This document shows, in pieces, positions 25,352-33,267 of a DNA stretch of 64,000 bases. The DNA lies in contig NZ_FOAO01000011.1 in assembly GCF_900109665.1 (NCBI RefSeq), positions 47,269 to 111,268 on the forward strand, in the 5' to 3' direction. A program made the position numbers and the translations under genes. The number at the start of each line of letters is the position of its first letter. The first letter of the stretch is position 1. Under the pieces are notes generated by a model. It was not told the origin of the DNA. It was given only the letters and a program-made list of their open reading frames with translations, and made no database searches. This DNA is from Blastococcus sp. DSM 46786. Its GTDB lineage: Bacteria; Actinomycetota; Actinomycetes; Mycobacteriales; Geodermatophilaceae.

Positions 25352-25909
25352 GTGAGCCCGAAGCCGTCCCCCGCCGGGGGTGCCGCCGTCGACGCGCTGC
25401 TGGACCCCGCGTTCCTCGAGAGCGCCGTGCGCCGGCCGATGGGTGACGTGCGGCGGCTGCGCCGCGAGGCCGAGCAGCAGGAGGTCAACCTCTCCTACAC
25501 CCGCCGGCTGCTGCAGGGGCGCCTGGACATCGTGCGGCGCGAGCTGCAGCGGCGCGCCGAGCACGACGGGCGCTCGCTGGTCGACCTGCTGCCGGAGATC
25601 CTCGCCGAGAAGGGTCGCGGCCCCGCGCACGGCCTGGGCCGGCACCAGACGGTGCAGCCGGCGAATCCGCAGGAGTACGAGTCCTGGGTGCACTCGCTGA
25701 CCCCGGGGGCCGACCTCTCCGCGATCACCGAGCTCTCCGACGCCGCGCTCGAGGCGGCGGCCCGGTCGCTCGCCGACGCCGAGAAGGGGCTGTCGGAGCG
25801 CCGCCGCGGCGTGCAGCAGGTCATGGACGGGCTGGCTGCGGAGCTCGGCCGCCGGTACCGCGACGGCGAGGCCGATGTCGCCGCCCTCCTCGCCGACGAG
25901 GGCCGGTGA
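25352..25909 (+). CDS. rsiG: RsiG-type c-di-GMP-binding anti-sigma factor
   Basis: RsiG of Streptomyces is a two-helix coiled-coil protein that, loaded with c-di-GMP, sequesters sigma WhiG. This 185-residue protein contains two perfect copies of the published ligand motif E-x3-S-x2-R-x3-Q-x3-D: EVNLSYTRRLLQGRLD in the first helix and EKGLSERRRGVQQVMD in the last. Between them is a proline-containing linker. The start is GTG 25352 with GGAGG 6 nt upstream. The target sigma factor is not in this window; in motile Geodermatophilaceae it could be a WhiG/FliA-type factor (inference). Confidence 0.92.
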   Translation: MSPKPSPAGGAAVDALLDPAFLESAVRRPMGDVRRLRREAEQQEVNLSYTRRLLQGRLDIVRRELQRRAEHDGRSLVDLLPEILAEKGRGPAHGLGRHQTVQPANPQEYESWVHSLTPGADLSAITELSDAALEAAARSLADAEKGLSERRRGVQQVMDGLAAELGRRYRDGEADVAALLADEGR

Positions 25910-25919
25910 AGCAGAAGGA

Positions 25920-25968
25920 CCCCGTCCTCCTCACCGCTCGCGAGCTCGCGGTGAGCCTCTGGACGGGG
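25920..25968 (+). terminator. Two-tier hairpin after rsiG
   Basis: Outer stem CCCCGTCC (25920-25927) pairs with GGACGGGG (25961-25968). Inner stem CTCACCGC (25930-25937) pairs with GCGGTGAG (25948-25955), enclosing CGAGCTCG. There is no T-tract, usual for actinobacterial terminators. It ends 12 bp before the asparaginase start and should separate the two units. Confidence 0.75.
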
Positions 25969-25979
25969 CCGGTCGCACG

Positions 25980-26954
25980 GTGACGGAGTCGCCGTGGCCT
26001 GACAATCCCGTGCTGGTCGAGGTGTGGCGGTCGGGGTTCCTCGAGTCGGTGCACCGCGGGTCGGTGGTGGTCCTCGGTGCGGACGGGGAGGTGCTCGCCG
26101 GCGCCGGGAACGTCGCGCGGCCGGTGCTGCCCCGCTCGGCGAACAAGCCGGTGCAGGCGACGGCGCTGCTCGCGGCCGGCTGGGCGCCGCGCTCGGGTGA
26201 GGAGCTGGCGATCGGCGCCGGCTCCCACCTCGGCGAGGACGGGCACCGGGAGCTGGCCGCGGGGATGCTCGCCGCCGTCGGTCTCGGCCCCGACGACCTG
26301 GGCTGCCCCCCGGCGCTGCCCTCGCACGAGGCGACGAAGGCGGCCTGGCTGGTCGCCGGGCGCGCCCCGGAACACCTGGCCATGAACTGCTCGGGCAAGC
26401 ACGCCGCGATGCTCTCGGCGTGCGTGGCGGCCGGCTGGCCGACGGCGGGCTACCTGGAGCGGGGCCACCCCCTGCAGCAGGCGATCGAGGCGCGGCTGGG
26501 CGAGGCGGCCGGCGAGCCGGTGGCGGCGGTCGTCGTCGACGGCTGCGGTGCGCCGCAGCACGCCCTCTCGCTCACCGGGCTGGCCCGCGGCGTGCTCTCG
26601 CTCGTCCAGGCGCCCGAGGGTTCGCGCGACCGGGCGGTGGCCGACGCGATGCGGGCCCACCCGTGGTTCGTCGCCGGCACGGGCCGGGAGGACACCGACC
26701 TGATGCGCGCGGTCCCCGGCCTGCTGGTGAAGGGCGGTGCCGACGGCGTGCACGTCGCGGCGCTGCCCGGGGCGGGCGCCGTGGCGCTCAAGCTCGACGA
26801 CGGCGGCGACCGCGGGCGCACGCCGGCGCTCGCGGCCGGGCTGCGCCGGCTCGGCCTCCCCGCGGAGGCGCTTGCTCCGTGGGCACGCACGCCCGTCCCC
26901 GGTGGCGACGGCGTCGTCGGCGAGGTCCGGGAGTCAGCGGCGCTGGACGCCTGA
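25980..26954 (+). CDS. L-asparaginase II family protein
   Basis: Hydrolyses L-asparagine to aspartate and ammonia; this is the Rhizobium-type asparaginase II family (PF06089), unrelated to E. coli AnsB. The 324 residues contain SGFLESVHRGSVVVL, PRSANKPVQATALL, GAGSHLGEDGH, the characteristic MNCSGKHAAML and VDGCGAPQHALSL, and a C-terminal VKGGADGVHVAALP. The Ser/Lys/Cys in these motifs form the family's active site. GTG 25980 begins just beyond a hairpin. No signal peptide is seen, so the enzyme is cytoplasmic. Confidence 0.88.
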   Translation: MTESPWPDNPVLVEVWRSGFLESVHRGSVVVLGADGEVLAGAGNVARPVLPRSANKPVQATALLAAGWAPRSGEELAIGAGSHLGEDGHRELAAGMLAAVGLGPDDLGCPPALPSHEATKAAWLVAGRAPEHLAMNCSGKHAAMLSACVAAGWPTAGYLERGHPLQQAIEARLGEAAGEPVAAVVVDGCGAPQHALSLTGLARGVLSLVQAPEGSRDRAVADAMRAHPWFVAGTGREDTDLMRAVPGLLVKGGADGVHVAALPGAGAVALKLDDGGDRGRTPALAAGLRRLGLPAEALAPWARTPVPGGDGVVGEVRESAALDA

Positions 26955-26984
26955 CCTGCGCTCCCCGGTGTGGGCGCGATCACG

Positions 26985-27026
26985 CCCGGGTGCTAGCCGC
27001 TCCGCTTGCAGGAGCTAGCACCCGGG
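26985..27026. promoter_or_regulatory. 13-bp perfect inverted repeat before the HTH regulator
   Basis: CCCGGGTGCTAGC (26985-26997) and GCTAGCACCCGGG (27014-27026) are perfect complements with a 16-nt loop. The right arm ends 2 nt before the TACCGT -10 of the downstream regulator and therefore overlaps its -35 region. It may terminate the asparaginase transcript, act as an autoregulatory operator, or both. Confidence 0.6.
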
Positions 27027-27041
27027 GTTACCGTCGAAGGC

Positions 27042-27506
27042 GTGCAGACCCCCGGTGAGTTCGTCCGCGAGCAGGTGACCACGGTCCGTTCCACGGTGGA
27101 CCGGGTCGCCGGCAGCGTCGCGGACTCCGTCGCGGACGCCCCCGGCGTCTCGGCGGTCGGCTCGTCGGTGGGCGATTTCATCCGCGAGCAGCGCAACGCC
27201 GCGCGCGTCTCGCTGCGCGAGCTGGCCCGCACCGCGGGTGTCAGCAACCCCTACCTGTCCCAGGTGGAGCGGGGCCTCCGCAAGCCGTCGGCGGAGATCC
27301 TCGCGTCGATCGCCCGGGGCCTGAAGATCTCGGCCGAGACGCTCTACGAGCAGGCGGGGATCCTCGACCGGCGTTCCGGCAACCCGGACACCGTGGCGGC
27401 GATCCGCTCCGACGACGCGCTCTCCGAGCGGCACAAGGCCGTCCTGCTCGAGCTCTACGAGACCTACGTCCGCGAGCACCGGGCCTCGTCCCCGGCCGCC
27501 AGCTGA
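27042..27506 (+). CDS. XRE/Cro-type HTH regulator upstream of an HbhA-like gene
   Basis: A 154-residue protein. The N-terminal 45 residues are a Val/Ser/Asp-rich region, then a helix-turn-helix (DFIREQRNAARVSLRELARTAGVSNPYLSQVERGLRKPSAEIL), then a helical C-terminus ending in the Ala/Ser tail. The HTH-hbhA-DUF2516 order matches Rv0474-Rv0475-Rv0476 of M. tuberculosis. GTG 27042 lies 7 nt after TACCGT (27029-27034), a leaderless arrangement. A 13-bp inverted repeat covers the promoter. Control of the adjacent gene is inferred. Confidence 0.85.
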   Translation: MQTPGEFVREQVTTVRSTVDRVAGSVADSVADAPGVSAVGSSVGDFIREQRNAARVSLRELARTAGVSNPYLSQVERGLRKPSAEILASIARGLKISAETLYEQAGILDRRSGNPDTVAAIRSDDALSERHKAVLLELYETYVREHRASSPAAS

Positions 27507-27541
27507 CCATCCCCCCATCTCCCACTCCCGAGGAGTCCGGC

Positions 27542-28297
27542 ATGACCCCCACCCAGACCGTGAAGCAGTACGGCGAGTTCGCCGCCACCCTGACGAAGAC
27601 CAACCTCCTGGCCGCCATCGGCGCCGGTGACCTGGCCGTCGAGCGCGCCCGCACCGTCGTCGCGCAGTTCCGCAGCACCGCCGAGGCGCTGCCGGGCGAG
27701 GCGCAGGTGCAGGCCGACCTCGCCGTCAAGGAGGCCCGCACCCGGGCTGCCGAGGCTGCCGGCACCGCCCGCACCACGGCGCACCAGCTGGCCGTCGCGG
27801 CCCGTCCCGAGGTGCTGCGCAGCACCGTCGCCGGCCTGGTCGAGACCGCCCGCACCCAGGCGATCGCCACGGTGGAGACGCTGGCCGAGCGCGGCGCCGT
27901 CGTCGTCGAGGACCTGCGCCGCCAGCCCGGCGCCCGCCGCATCGTGCGCCGCGCCGAGGAGGCCGTCGACACCGTCGAGGAGCGCCTCGAGGACGTTCTC
28001 GAGGAGGGTGCCGAGGCCGTCGTCGAGGCCTCGAACGAGGTGACCTCGGTCGCGCAGAAGACCGCCGCGAAGGCGACCAAGGCCGCCGCGAAGGCCGAGG
28101 CCGAGGTCGAGGACGCCGCCGGGGCGGCCAAGGCCACCGCGGAAGAGGCCGTCGCGGCCCCCAAGCGCCGGACGACGGCCAAGAAGAGCACCCCCGCCGC
28201 CCGCAAGTCGCCGGCCCGGTCCACCTCGGCCCGTGTGACCCGCGCCCGCACGGCCAAGCCGGCCGACCCGACCGCCGTGCCCGCCAAGAAGAACTGA
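27542..28297 (+). CDS. HbhA-like Ala/Lys-rich coiled-coil protein
   Basis: The 251-residue protein is related in architecture to mycobacterial heparin-binding haemagglutinin. It has an N-terminal segment (QTVKQYGEFAATLTKTNLLAAIGAGDLAVERART), a long helical coiled coil (about 30-160), and a Lys/Ala/Arg/Pro-rich C-terminus (AKKSTPAARKSPARS, then VPAKKN) resembling histone-H1-like or heparin-binding tails. The basic tail can bind polyanions such as glycosaminoglycans or DNA. In a soil or rock organism a cell-envelope or nucleoid role is more likely than host adhesion (inference). GAGGAG precedes the ATG; it is 35 bp after the HTH gene. Confidence 0.8.
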   Translation: MTPTQTVKQYGEFAATLTKTNLLAAIGAGDLAVERARTVVAQFRSTAEALPGEAQVQADLAVKEARTRAAEAAGTARTTAHQLAVAARPEVLRSTVAGLVETARTQAIATVETLAERGAVVVEDLRRQPGARRIVRRAEEAVDTVEERLEDVLEEGAEAVVEASNEVTSVAQKTAAKATKAAAKAEAEVEDAAGAAKATAEEAVAAPKRRTTAKKSTPAARKSPARSTSARVTRARTAKPADPTAVPAKKN

Positions 28298-28316
28298 CGC
28301 CACGGCACCACCGACC

Positions 28317-28352
28317 AGGGCCCCGGAGCTGCGACCAGCGCTCCGGGGCCCT
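28317..28352 (+). terminator. Strong hairpin terminator after the HbhA-like gene
   Basis: AGGGCCCCGGAGC (28317-28329) pairs perfectly with GCTCCGGGGCCCT (28340-28352), 13 bp with a 10-nt loop. It follows the coding end by 19 bp. Confidence 0.85.
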
Positions 28353-28431
28353 GTCGCGTCCGCCGCCCTTCCGGGCGAGTCGGCCGCTCGCCCGGCCCGG
28401 GAGGATGCGGGTCCCGAGTAGGCTCGCGGGC

Positions 28432-28719
28432 ATGGGTCTGTTCGACGGGTGGCTGCTGCTCGGCCTCTACTGGGCCTCCCTGGGGCTGACCGCGTGGGCG
28501 TTCGTCGACGCCCTCATCCGGCCCGCCGCGGGGTACGTGGCCGCCGGCAAGCTCACCAAGCCCGGTTGGGCGGCGATCACCGGCCTGGCCCTGCTCATCA
28601 TCTTCTGGCAGAAGACCCCGCTGTCACTGCTCGGCCTGCCCGCCGTCATCGCAGCGATCGTCTACCTGGTCGACGTGCGTCCCGCCGTCGGCGGGATGCG
28701 CCGCGACAACACCTGGTAG
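28432..28719 (+). CDS. DUF2516 small membrane protein
   Basis: A 95-residue protein with three hydrophobic segments: LLLGLYWASLGLTAWAFVDALI, WAAITGLALLIIF and LGLPAVIAAIVYLVDV, and a polar end RRDNTW. It matches the DUF2516 family, found next to hbhA in actinobacteria (Rv0476). Function is unknown. ATG 28432 is 7 nt after TAGGCT (28419-28424), so it has its own leaderless promoter behind the terminator of the HbhA-like gene. Confidence 0.85.
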   Translation: MGLFDGWLLLGLYWASLGLTAWAFVDALIRPAAGYVAAGKLTKPGWAAITGLALLIIFWQKTPLSLLGLPAVIAAIVYLVDVRPAVGGMRRDNTW

Positions 28720-28732
28720 CGCCCGCCCCGGC

Positions 28733-28936
28733 TCAGCGCCGGTCGTCGGCCGGCATGACCACCCAGAGCAGCAGGTAGGCCACGAACTGCGGGCCGGGGA
28801 GCACGCAGGAGATCAGGAAGGCCACGCGCAGGCCGCTGCGCGAGAGCCCGTAGCGCCGGGCGATCCCGGCGCAGACGCCGGCGACCATCTTGTGGCGGGT
28901 GTCCCGGCGCAGCCGGTGCGTCGAAGGCGTCGTCAT
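28733..28936 (-). CDS. PspC-domain membrane protein
   Basis: A 67-residue PspC-domain protein: RLRRDTRHKMVAGVCAGIARRYGLSRSGLRVAFLI, then one membrane helix ending in LLLWVVMPADD. PspC domains take part in envelope-stress signalling, but this short stand-alone form has no partner nearby. The ATG lies 6 nt after TAGGCT on the minus strand, so it is probably leaderless. It is convergent with the DUF2516 gene. Confidence 0.88.
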   Translation of the reverse strand: MTTPSTHRLRRDTRHKMVAGVCAGIARRYGLSRSGLRVAFLISCVLPGPQFVAYLLLWVVMPADDRR

Positions 28937-29009
28937 GAGGGCAGCCTAGGGGGGTGGGCCGGGTCCGACCGGTCGGTGCGGCGGTCGGGCGCCGCAGCCG
29001 GCCGGGTGG

Positions 29010-29849
29010 TCAGCGGCCGAACACGCCGGCGGGCGGCTCGGGCGAGGGTTCGGCGTCGGCGTCCAGGACCGGCGGGGCGTTGCCGGTGAAACGGTCCAGC
29101 TCGTCGCCGTCGACCACGCGCGACGGCATCGGGTCGCGGGCGCACGCGCGGCTGAGCTCCGCCAGCGGCAGCTCCGCATCGGACGCGACGGCGACCAGGT
29201 TGCCGAACCGCCGGCCCCGGAGGACGCCCGGTTCGGCCAGCAGGCAGACGTGCCGGAATGCGGTGCGCAGCGTGGCGACCTGGCCCCGCGCGAAGCGCAG
29301 CGGCGGCCCGTCGGCGACGTTCGCGGCGTAGACGCCGCCGGGCCGCAGCGCCCGCGCGACCTCCGCCGCGAACTCGGCGGTCGTGAGGTGGGCCGGCGTG
29401 CGGGCGCCGGCGAACACGTCGGTGACGACGACGTCGGCGCTGGCCGGTTGCAGCGCGGCGAGCGCTTCCCGTGCGTCGGCGGCCCGCACCCGCACCCGGG
29501 CCGACCGCGGCAGCGGCAGGTGCGCGCGCACCAGATCGGTGAGCGGCTGGTCGATCTCGGCCACCCGCTGGCGGGACCCGGGGCGCGAGGCCGCCACGTA
29601 GCGGGGGAGCGTCAGCGCCCCGCCGCCGAGGTGCACCACGTCGAGCGGGGCGCCGGGCTCGGCCGCGGTGTCCAGCACGTGGCCGATCCGCCGCACGTAC
29701 TCGAACTCCAGGTGCGCCGGGTCGGTGAGGTCGACGTGCGACTGCGGCGTGCCGTTGAGCATCAGCACCCAGGAGCCGTCGCGGTCGGCGTCGGCGAGCA
29801 GCTCGGCGGCGCCGCCGTCGACGGGGACCGGCCCCGGCGGTGTCCTCAC
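29010..29849 (-). CDS. Spermidine synthase-like (fused-type) methyltransferase-fold protein
   Basis: A 279-residue Rossmann protein of the polyamine aminopropyltransferase-like group. Landmarks are LMLNGTPQSHVDLTDPAHLEFEYVR, the glycine loop VVHLGGGALTLPRYVA, the acidic end of beta-2 in VAEIDQPLTDLVR, and VVVTDVFAGARTPAHLTT. Actinobacterial members often lack polyamine-synthesis partners, and none is present here, so the true substrate is unknown. The GTG at 29849 has no clear ribosome binding site. Confidence 0.75.
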   Translation of the reverse strand: MRTPPGPVPVDGGAAELLADADRDGSWVLMLNGTPQSHVDLTDPAHLEFEYVRRIGHVLDTAAEPGAPLDVVHLGGGALTLPRYVAASRPGSRQRVAEIDQPLTDLVRAHLPLPRSARVRVRAADAREALAALQPASADVVVTDVFAGARTPAHLTTAEFAAEVARALRPGGVYAANVADGPPLRFARGQVATLRTAFRHVCLLAEPGVLRGRRFGNLVAVASDAELPLAELSRACARDPMPSRVVDGDELDRFTGNAPPVLDADAEPSPEPPAGVFGR

Positions 29850-29950
29850 CGGCCCGCCGTCCCCACCCGGCGCTCGGCCGTCCCCGCTGTCATCCGGATC
29901 ATGGTCGCACCCGCTGCCGTGGGCAGACCTGGGTGGCTACCGTCCCGGGC

Positions 29951-30298
29951 GTGCGCCGAGTCCGCCTCTCCCCGCGGGAGATCACCGCCTTCGGCAGCCG
30001 TGGCGTGTCCATGGTCTCGCTGGCCCGGGTGCCCGAACCGGTGCCCGGCTTCGCCGTGCACCTGGCGACCTTCGCGGCCGGTGCGGTCGTGGGCCGGCAC
30101 GAGACCCGCCTCTGGCAGCTGTTCGCGGTGATCTCCGGCGAGGGGTGGGCGGCCGGCGCCGACGACGTCCGGGTGCCGCTGGCCGCCGGGGACGCCGTCC
30201 TGTGGCAGCCCGGTGAGCTGCACGAGAGCGGATCGGGCACCGGGATGGTCGCCCTGGTGGTCGAGTCCCCGGTCTCGCCGGTGCCCGACGAGGGCTGA
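29951..30298 (+). CDS. Small cupin-domain protein
   Basis: A 115-residue single-domain cupin. VSLARVPEPVPGFAVHLATFAAGAVVGRHETRLWQLFAVISGEGWAAG covers the first cupin motif (G-x3-7-H-x-T region) and LAAGDAVLWQPGELHES the second, with His residues fit for metal binding. GTG 29951 lies 7 nt after TACCGT (29938-29943), leaderless. Such small cupins may be sugar-binding or sensor proteins; no specific substrate can be assigned. Confidence 0.8.
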   Translation: MRRVRLSPREITAFGSRGVSMVSLARVPEPVPGFAVHLATFAAGAVVGRHETRLWQLFAVISGEGWAAGADDVRVPLAAGDAVLWQPGELHESGSGTGMVALVVESPVSPVPDEG

Positions 30299-30305
30299 GG
30301 CCCGG

Positions 30306-31169
30306 TCAGACGGGCGCGACCGCCGACCACCGCACGGTGACCTCGCCCTGCCGCCAGCGCCGGCTGGAGCCCACCAGCGGCCAGCCCTGCTCGCTCAGGC
30401 CCCCGACCGCCGCCGTCCAGCGCTGGCGCGGGCCGAAGGTGCCCATGCCGGCGGCGCCGGCCCAGGCGGCGTCGAAGGCGCGCAGGAACTCGTGGACGGG
30501 CTGGCCCGGCACGTTGTGGTGGATGAGCGCCTTGGGCAGCCGCTCGGCGAGGTCGGACGGCGTCGCGATGTCGGAGACGCGGGCCGCGAGGGTGAGGGTG
30601 AGCGGCACGTCGGCGTCCAGCGCCACCCACGCCGAGCGGCGTCCCCACTCGTCGCAGGTGCCCTCGACGACCAGGCCGCCTGGCGCCAGCGCCCCGCACA
30701 TCGTGTCCCAGGCGCGGGCGGCGGACTCCTCGTCGTACTGGCGCAGCACGTTGAAGGCGCGCACGAGGACCGGGCGCAGCCCCGCGAGCTCGAACCCGCC
30801 CACCCGGAAGTCCACCCGCGGGGGGTCGCGCTCGGCGGCCACGGCGGCCACCCGGTCGGGGTCGATCTCCAGCCCCACGACCTCCAGGCCGTCGACCTCC
30901 GGGCCGAGGCGCTCGACCAGCTCCAGCGTGGTGACGGCGGAGGAGCCGTAGCCGAGGTCGACCACGAGCGGGCGGGCGGCGTCCCGCAGCCGGGGGACCT
31001 GCGTGGCCAGCAGCCAGCGGTCGACCCGGCGCAGCCGGTTGGCGTTGGTGGTCCCGCGCGTGGGCAGACCCAGCGCGCGTGCCCGCCCGGCGGCCAGCCG
31101 GGATGCCCGGCGCTGCGGCTGGGGGGACAGCGAGGCCCGGCGCTTGTGCTCGTTCCCCGGCTCGGTCAC
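30306..31169 (-). CDS. SAM-dependent methyltransferase-like protein next to murB
   Basis: A 287-residue class I methyltransferase fold: VVDLGYGSSAVTTLELVERLG (SAM loop), VVGLEIDPDRVAAV (beta-2 acidic end), DFRVGGFELAG, and later FNVLRQYDEESAARAWDTM. The N-terminus is rich in Arg and Gln. This family is widely paired head-to-head with murB in actinobacteria, from memory. GTG 31169 lies 8 nt after TAGGCT (minus strand, 31183-31178). Only 8 bp separate this -10 from that of murB, so the two promoters probably interfere or are co-regulated. Confidence 0.8.
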   Translation of the reverse strand: MTEPGNEHKRRASLSPQPQRRASRLAAGRARALGLPTRGTTNANRLRRVDRWLLATQVPRLRDAARPLVVDLGYGSSAVTTLELVERLGPEVDGLEVVGLEIDPDRVAAVAAERDPPRVDFRVGGFELAGLRPVLVRAFNVLRQYDEESAARAWDTMCGALAPGGLVVEGTCDEWGRRSAWVALDADVPLTLTLAARVSDIATPSDLAERLPKALIHHNVPGQPVHEFLRAFDAAWAGAAGMGTFGPRQRWTAAVGGLSEQGWPLVGSSRRWRQGEVTVRWSAVAPV

Positions 31170-31203
31170 CGGGCAGGAGCCTAGCCCCGGCTACCGTCGG
31201 GCC

Positions 31204-32211
31204 GTGCAGGTGCGATCCGACGTCCCCCTCGCGGAGCTGACCACCCTCGCCGTGGGCGGCCCCGCCCACCGGTTGATCGAGGTGGAGACGGCCGCCGAGC
31301 TGGTGGCCGCCGTCCGCGACGCCGACGAGGCCGGCCGCCCGCTGCTGCTCCTCGGCGGCGGCTCCAACCTCATCGCCCCCGACGAGGGGTGGCCGGGCGA
31401 CGTCGTCGCCGTCCGGTCCCGGGGCATCGAGCGCACCGGCGACGCCCTCACCGTGCAGGCGGGCGAGGACTGGGACGCGCTCGTCGCGTACACGGTCGAG
31501 CAGCGGCTGGCGGGCGTGGAAGCGCTGTCGGGCATCCCCGGCTCCACGGGGGCGACCCCGGTGCAGAACGTCGGTGCGTACGGCCAGGAGGTCGCGCAGA
31601 CCATCACCGCCGTCCGCGTGTACGACCGCGCCGAGAAGGCTGAGCGCACCCTCGCGCCGGCCGAGTGCGGCTTCGCCTACCGCGACAGCCGGCTCAAGCG
31701 CGAGCTCGGCCGCTTCGTCGTCCTCGAGGTGGGGTTCGCCCTGCACGCGGGCGAGCTGTCCGGGCCGGTCGGGTATGCGGAGCTGGCCCGAAGCCTCGGC
31801 ATCGAGGTGGGGGAGTCCGCGCCGCTGGCCGCCGTCCGTGACGCCGTCCTGGCGCTGCGCCGCGGCAAGGGGATGGTCTGGGACCCGGCCGACCCCGACT
31901 CCCGCAGCGCCGGCTCGTTCTTCACGAACCCGATCGTGTCCGCCGATCACGCGGTCGAGGGGTGCCCGAGCTGGCCGGCCGGGAACGGGTCGGTCAAGCT
32001 CAGCGCCGCCTGGCTGGTGCAGCACGCCGGCTTCGGCCGCGGCACCCGCGACGGGCGGGTGGGCACGTCGTCGCGGCACAGCCTGGCGCTGACGACCGAG
32101 GACGGCGCGACGGCGGGGGAGCTCCTCGCCTTCGCCGACCGCGTGGTGGGTGCCGTGCGGGAGCGGTTCGGGGTCACCCTGGAGCGCGAGCCCACCGCCG
32201 TCCGCCCCTGA
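31204..32211 (+). CDS. murB: UDP-N-acetylenolpyruvoylglucosamine reductase MurB
   Basis: Reduces UDP-GlcNAc-enolpyruvate to UDP-MurNAc with NADPH, an essential cytoplasmic step of peptidoglycan synthesis. The 335 residues contain the FAD-binding signature LLLLGGGSNLIAPDEGW, VEALSGIPGSTGATPVQNVGAYGQEV, and the catalytic RSAGSFFTNPIV with Ser and SVKLSAAWLVQHAGF. GTG 31204 lies 6 nt after TACCGT (31192-31197), a clear leaderless start that also excludes longer upstream frames. Confidence 0.96.
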   Translation: MQVRSDVPLAELTTLAVGGPAHRLIEVETAAELVAAVRDADEAGRPLLLLGGGSNLIAPDEGWPGDVVAVRSRGIERTGDALTVQAGEDWDALVAYTVEQRLAGVEALSGIPGSTGATPVQNVGAYGQEVAQTITAVRVYDRAEKAERTLAPAECGFAYRDSRLKRELGRFVVLEVGFALHAGELSGPVGYAELARSLGIEVGESAPLAAVRDAVLALRRGKGMVWDPADPDSRSAGSFFTNPIVSADHAVEGCPSWPAGNGSVKLSAAWLVQHAGFGRGTRDGRVGTSSRHSLALTTEDGATAGELLAFADRVVGAVRERFGVTLEREPTAVRP

Positions 32212-32297
32212 CCGGCCCAGTCGCCCGACGGTGTGCGCAGATGCGCAGGGATCCACGCCAGAGCTGAGCAGGTGCGCTCACCGTCGGCGCAGCCTGG

Positions 32298-32410
32298 TCG
32301 CGCCGAGTGGGCCCCGGAGGTGCCCCGGAGGGGTCCGCGTAGGCGCGACGAAGCGGCTCAGTGGCGGACGGGGACGCTACCTGGCCGCGGTGTCGTCCGG
32401 AGGACGACGA
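32298..32410. repeat. Dispersed hairpin element family B, copy 1 (murB/SDR 3' ends)
   Basis: The block starts CGCGCCGAGTGGGCCC and includes GGAGGGGTCCGCG and CGGCTCAG, all shared with 48686-48740. It ends CTGGCCGCGGTGTC followed by the hairpin GTCGTCC-GGA-GGACGAC. The hairpin lies inside the SDR gene and encodes its last residues ([10 protein letters not shown]). Relative to the 48.7-kb copy there is a small internal duplication of the CCCCGGAGG string. Confidence 0.8.
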
Positions 32411-33183
32411 TCGACTTTGTGCTGGGCGGCCTGGGCGCGCGGCCGCACCACGAGCAGGTCGACGTTCACGTGGTGCGGGCGGGTGAGCGCCCACGCGATG
32501 CAGTCGGCGACGTCCTCGGCCACCAGCGGCTCGCGCACCCCGCGGTAGACGGCGTCGGCCCGCTCCTGCGAGCCGGTGCGGTTCAGCGAGAACTCCTCGG
32601 TCCGCACCATCCCGGGGGCGATCTCGATCACCCGCACCGGTTCCCCGCAGAGCTCCAGCCGCAGTGTCTCGGCCAGCGTGTGCACGCCGTGCTTGGCGGC
32701 GGTGTAGGAGGCACCGCCCTCGTAGGAGACCAGGCCGGCGGTGGACCCCACGAACAGGACGTCCCCCGCGCCGGACGCGCGCAGCTTCGGCAGCAGGGCC
32801 TTGGTCAGGCGCACGGTGCCGAGCACGTTCACCTCGTAGGTGCGCGCCCAGGAGTCGAGGTCGGCCTCGGCCACGGGCGCGGCGTCGAACGCCCCGCCGG
32901 CGTTGTTGACCAGCACGTCGACCCGGTCGAGCGCGGCGGTGAACGCCGCCACGGAGGCGGGGTCGGTGACGTCCAGGGGGAGGGCACGGCTCCCGATGGA
33001 CGCGGCGAGCGCCTCGAGCCGGTCCAGCCGGCGGGCGCCGACGACGACGTCGAAGCCCTCGGCCGCCAGCCGCCGGGCCGTCGCCGCCCCGATCCCGCTC
33101 GAGGCACCGGTGACGACGGCGGTGCGGCCGGTACCGGGCAGGGGGCCGGCCCCCGCGGCCACCGAGGGTGAGGTACCTGACAT
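32377..33183 (-). CDS. Short-chain dehydrogenase/reductase
   Basis: A 268-residue classical SDR: cofactor loop [20 protein letters not shown] motif ([10 protein letters not shown]), catalytic Ser in VGSTAGLV and YTAAK for the YxxxK pair. M. tuberculosis Rv0484c lies in the same place between murB and mshA; the substrate is unknown. ATG 33183 lies 6 nt after CAGGAT on the minus strand (leaderless geometry). The C-terminal ten residues are encoded by the family B hairpin element, suggesting that the end of the gene was rewritten by element insertion. Confidence 0.9.
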   Translation of the reverse strand: MSGTSPSVAAGAGPLPGTGRTAVVTGASSGIGAATARRLAAEGFDVVVGARRLDRLEALAASIGSRALPLDVTDPASVAAFTAALDRVDVLVNNAGGAFDAAPVAEADLDSWARTYEVNVLGTVRLTKALLPKLRASGAGDVLFVGSTAGLVSYEGGASYTAAKHGVHTLAETLRLELCGEPVRVIEIAPGMVRTEEFSLNRTGSQERADAVYRGVREPLVAEDVADCIAWALTRPHHVNVDLLVVRPRAQAAQHKVDRRPPDDTAAR

Positions 33184-33267
33184 GCCCCCATCCTGGCGCT
33201 GTTGCAAGATGGAGGACCGACAGGGGTGCTGGTCGGGGGCCCTCGCAGAGCAGAGCGGAGGTCCGTG

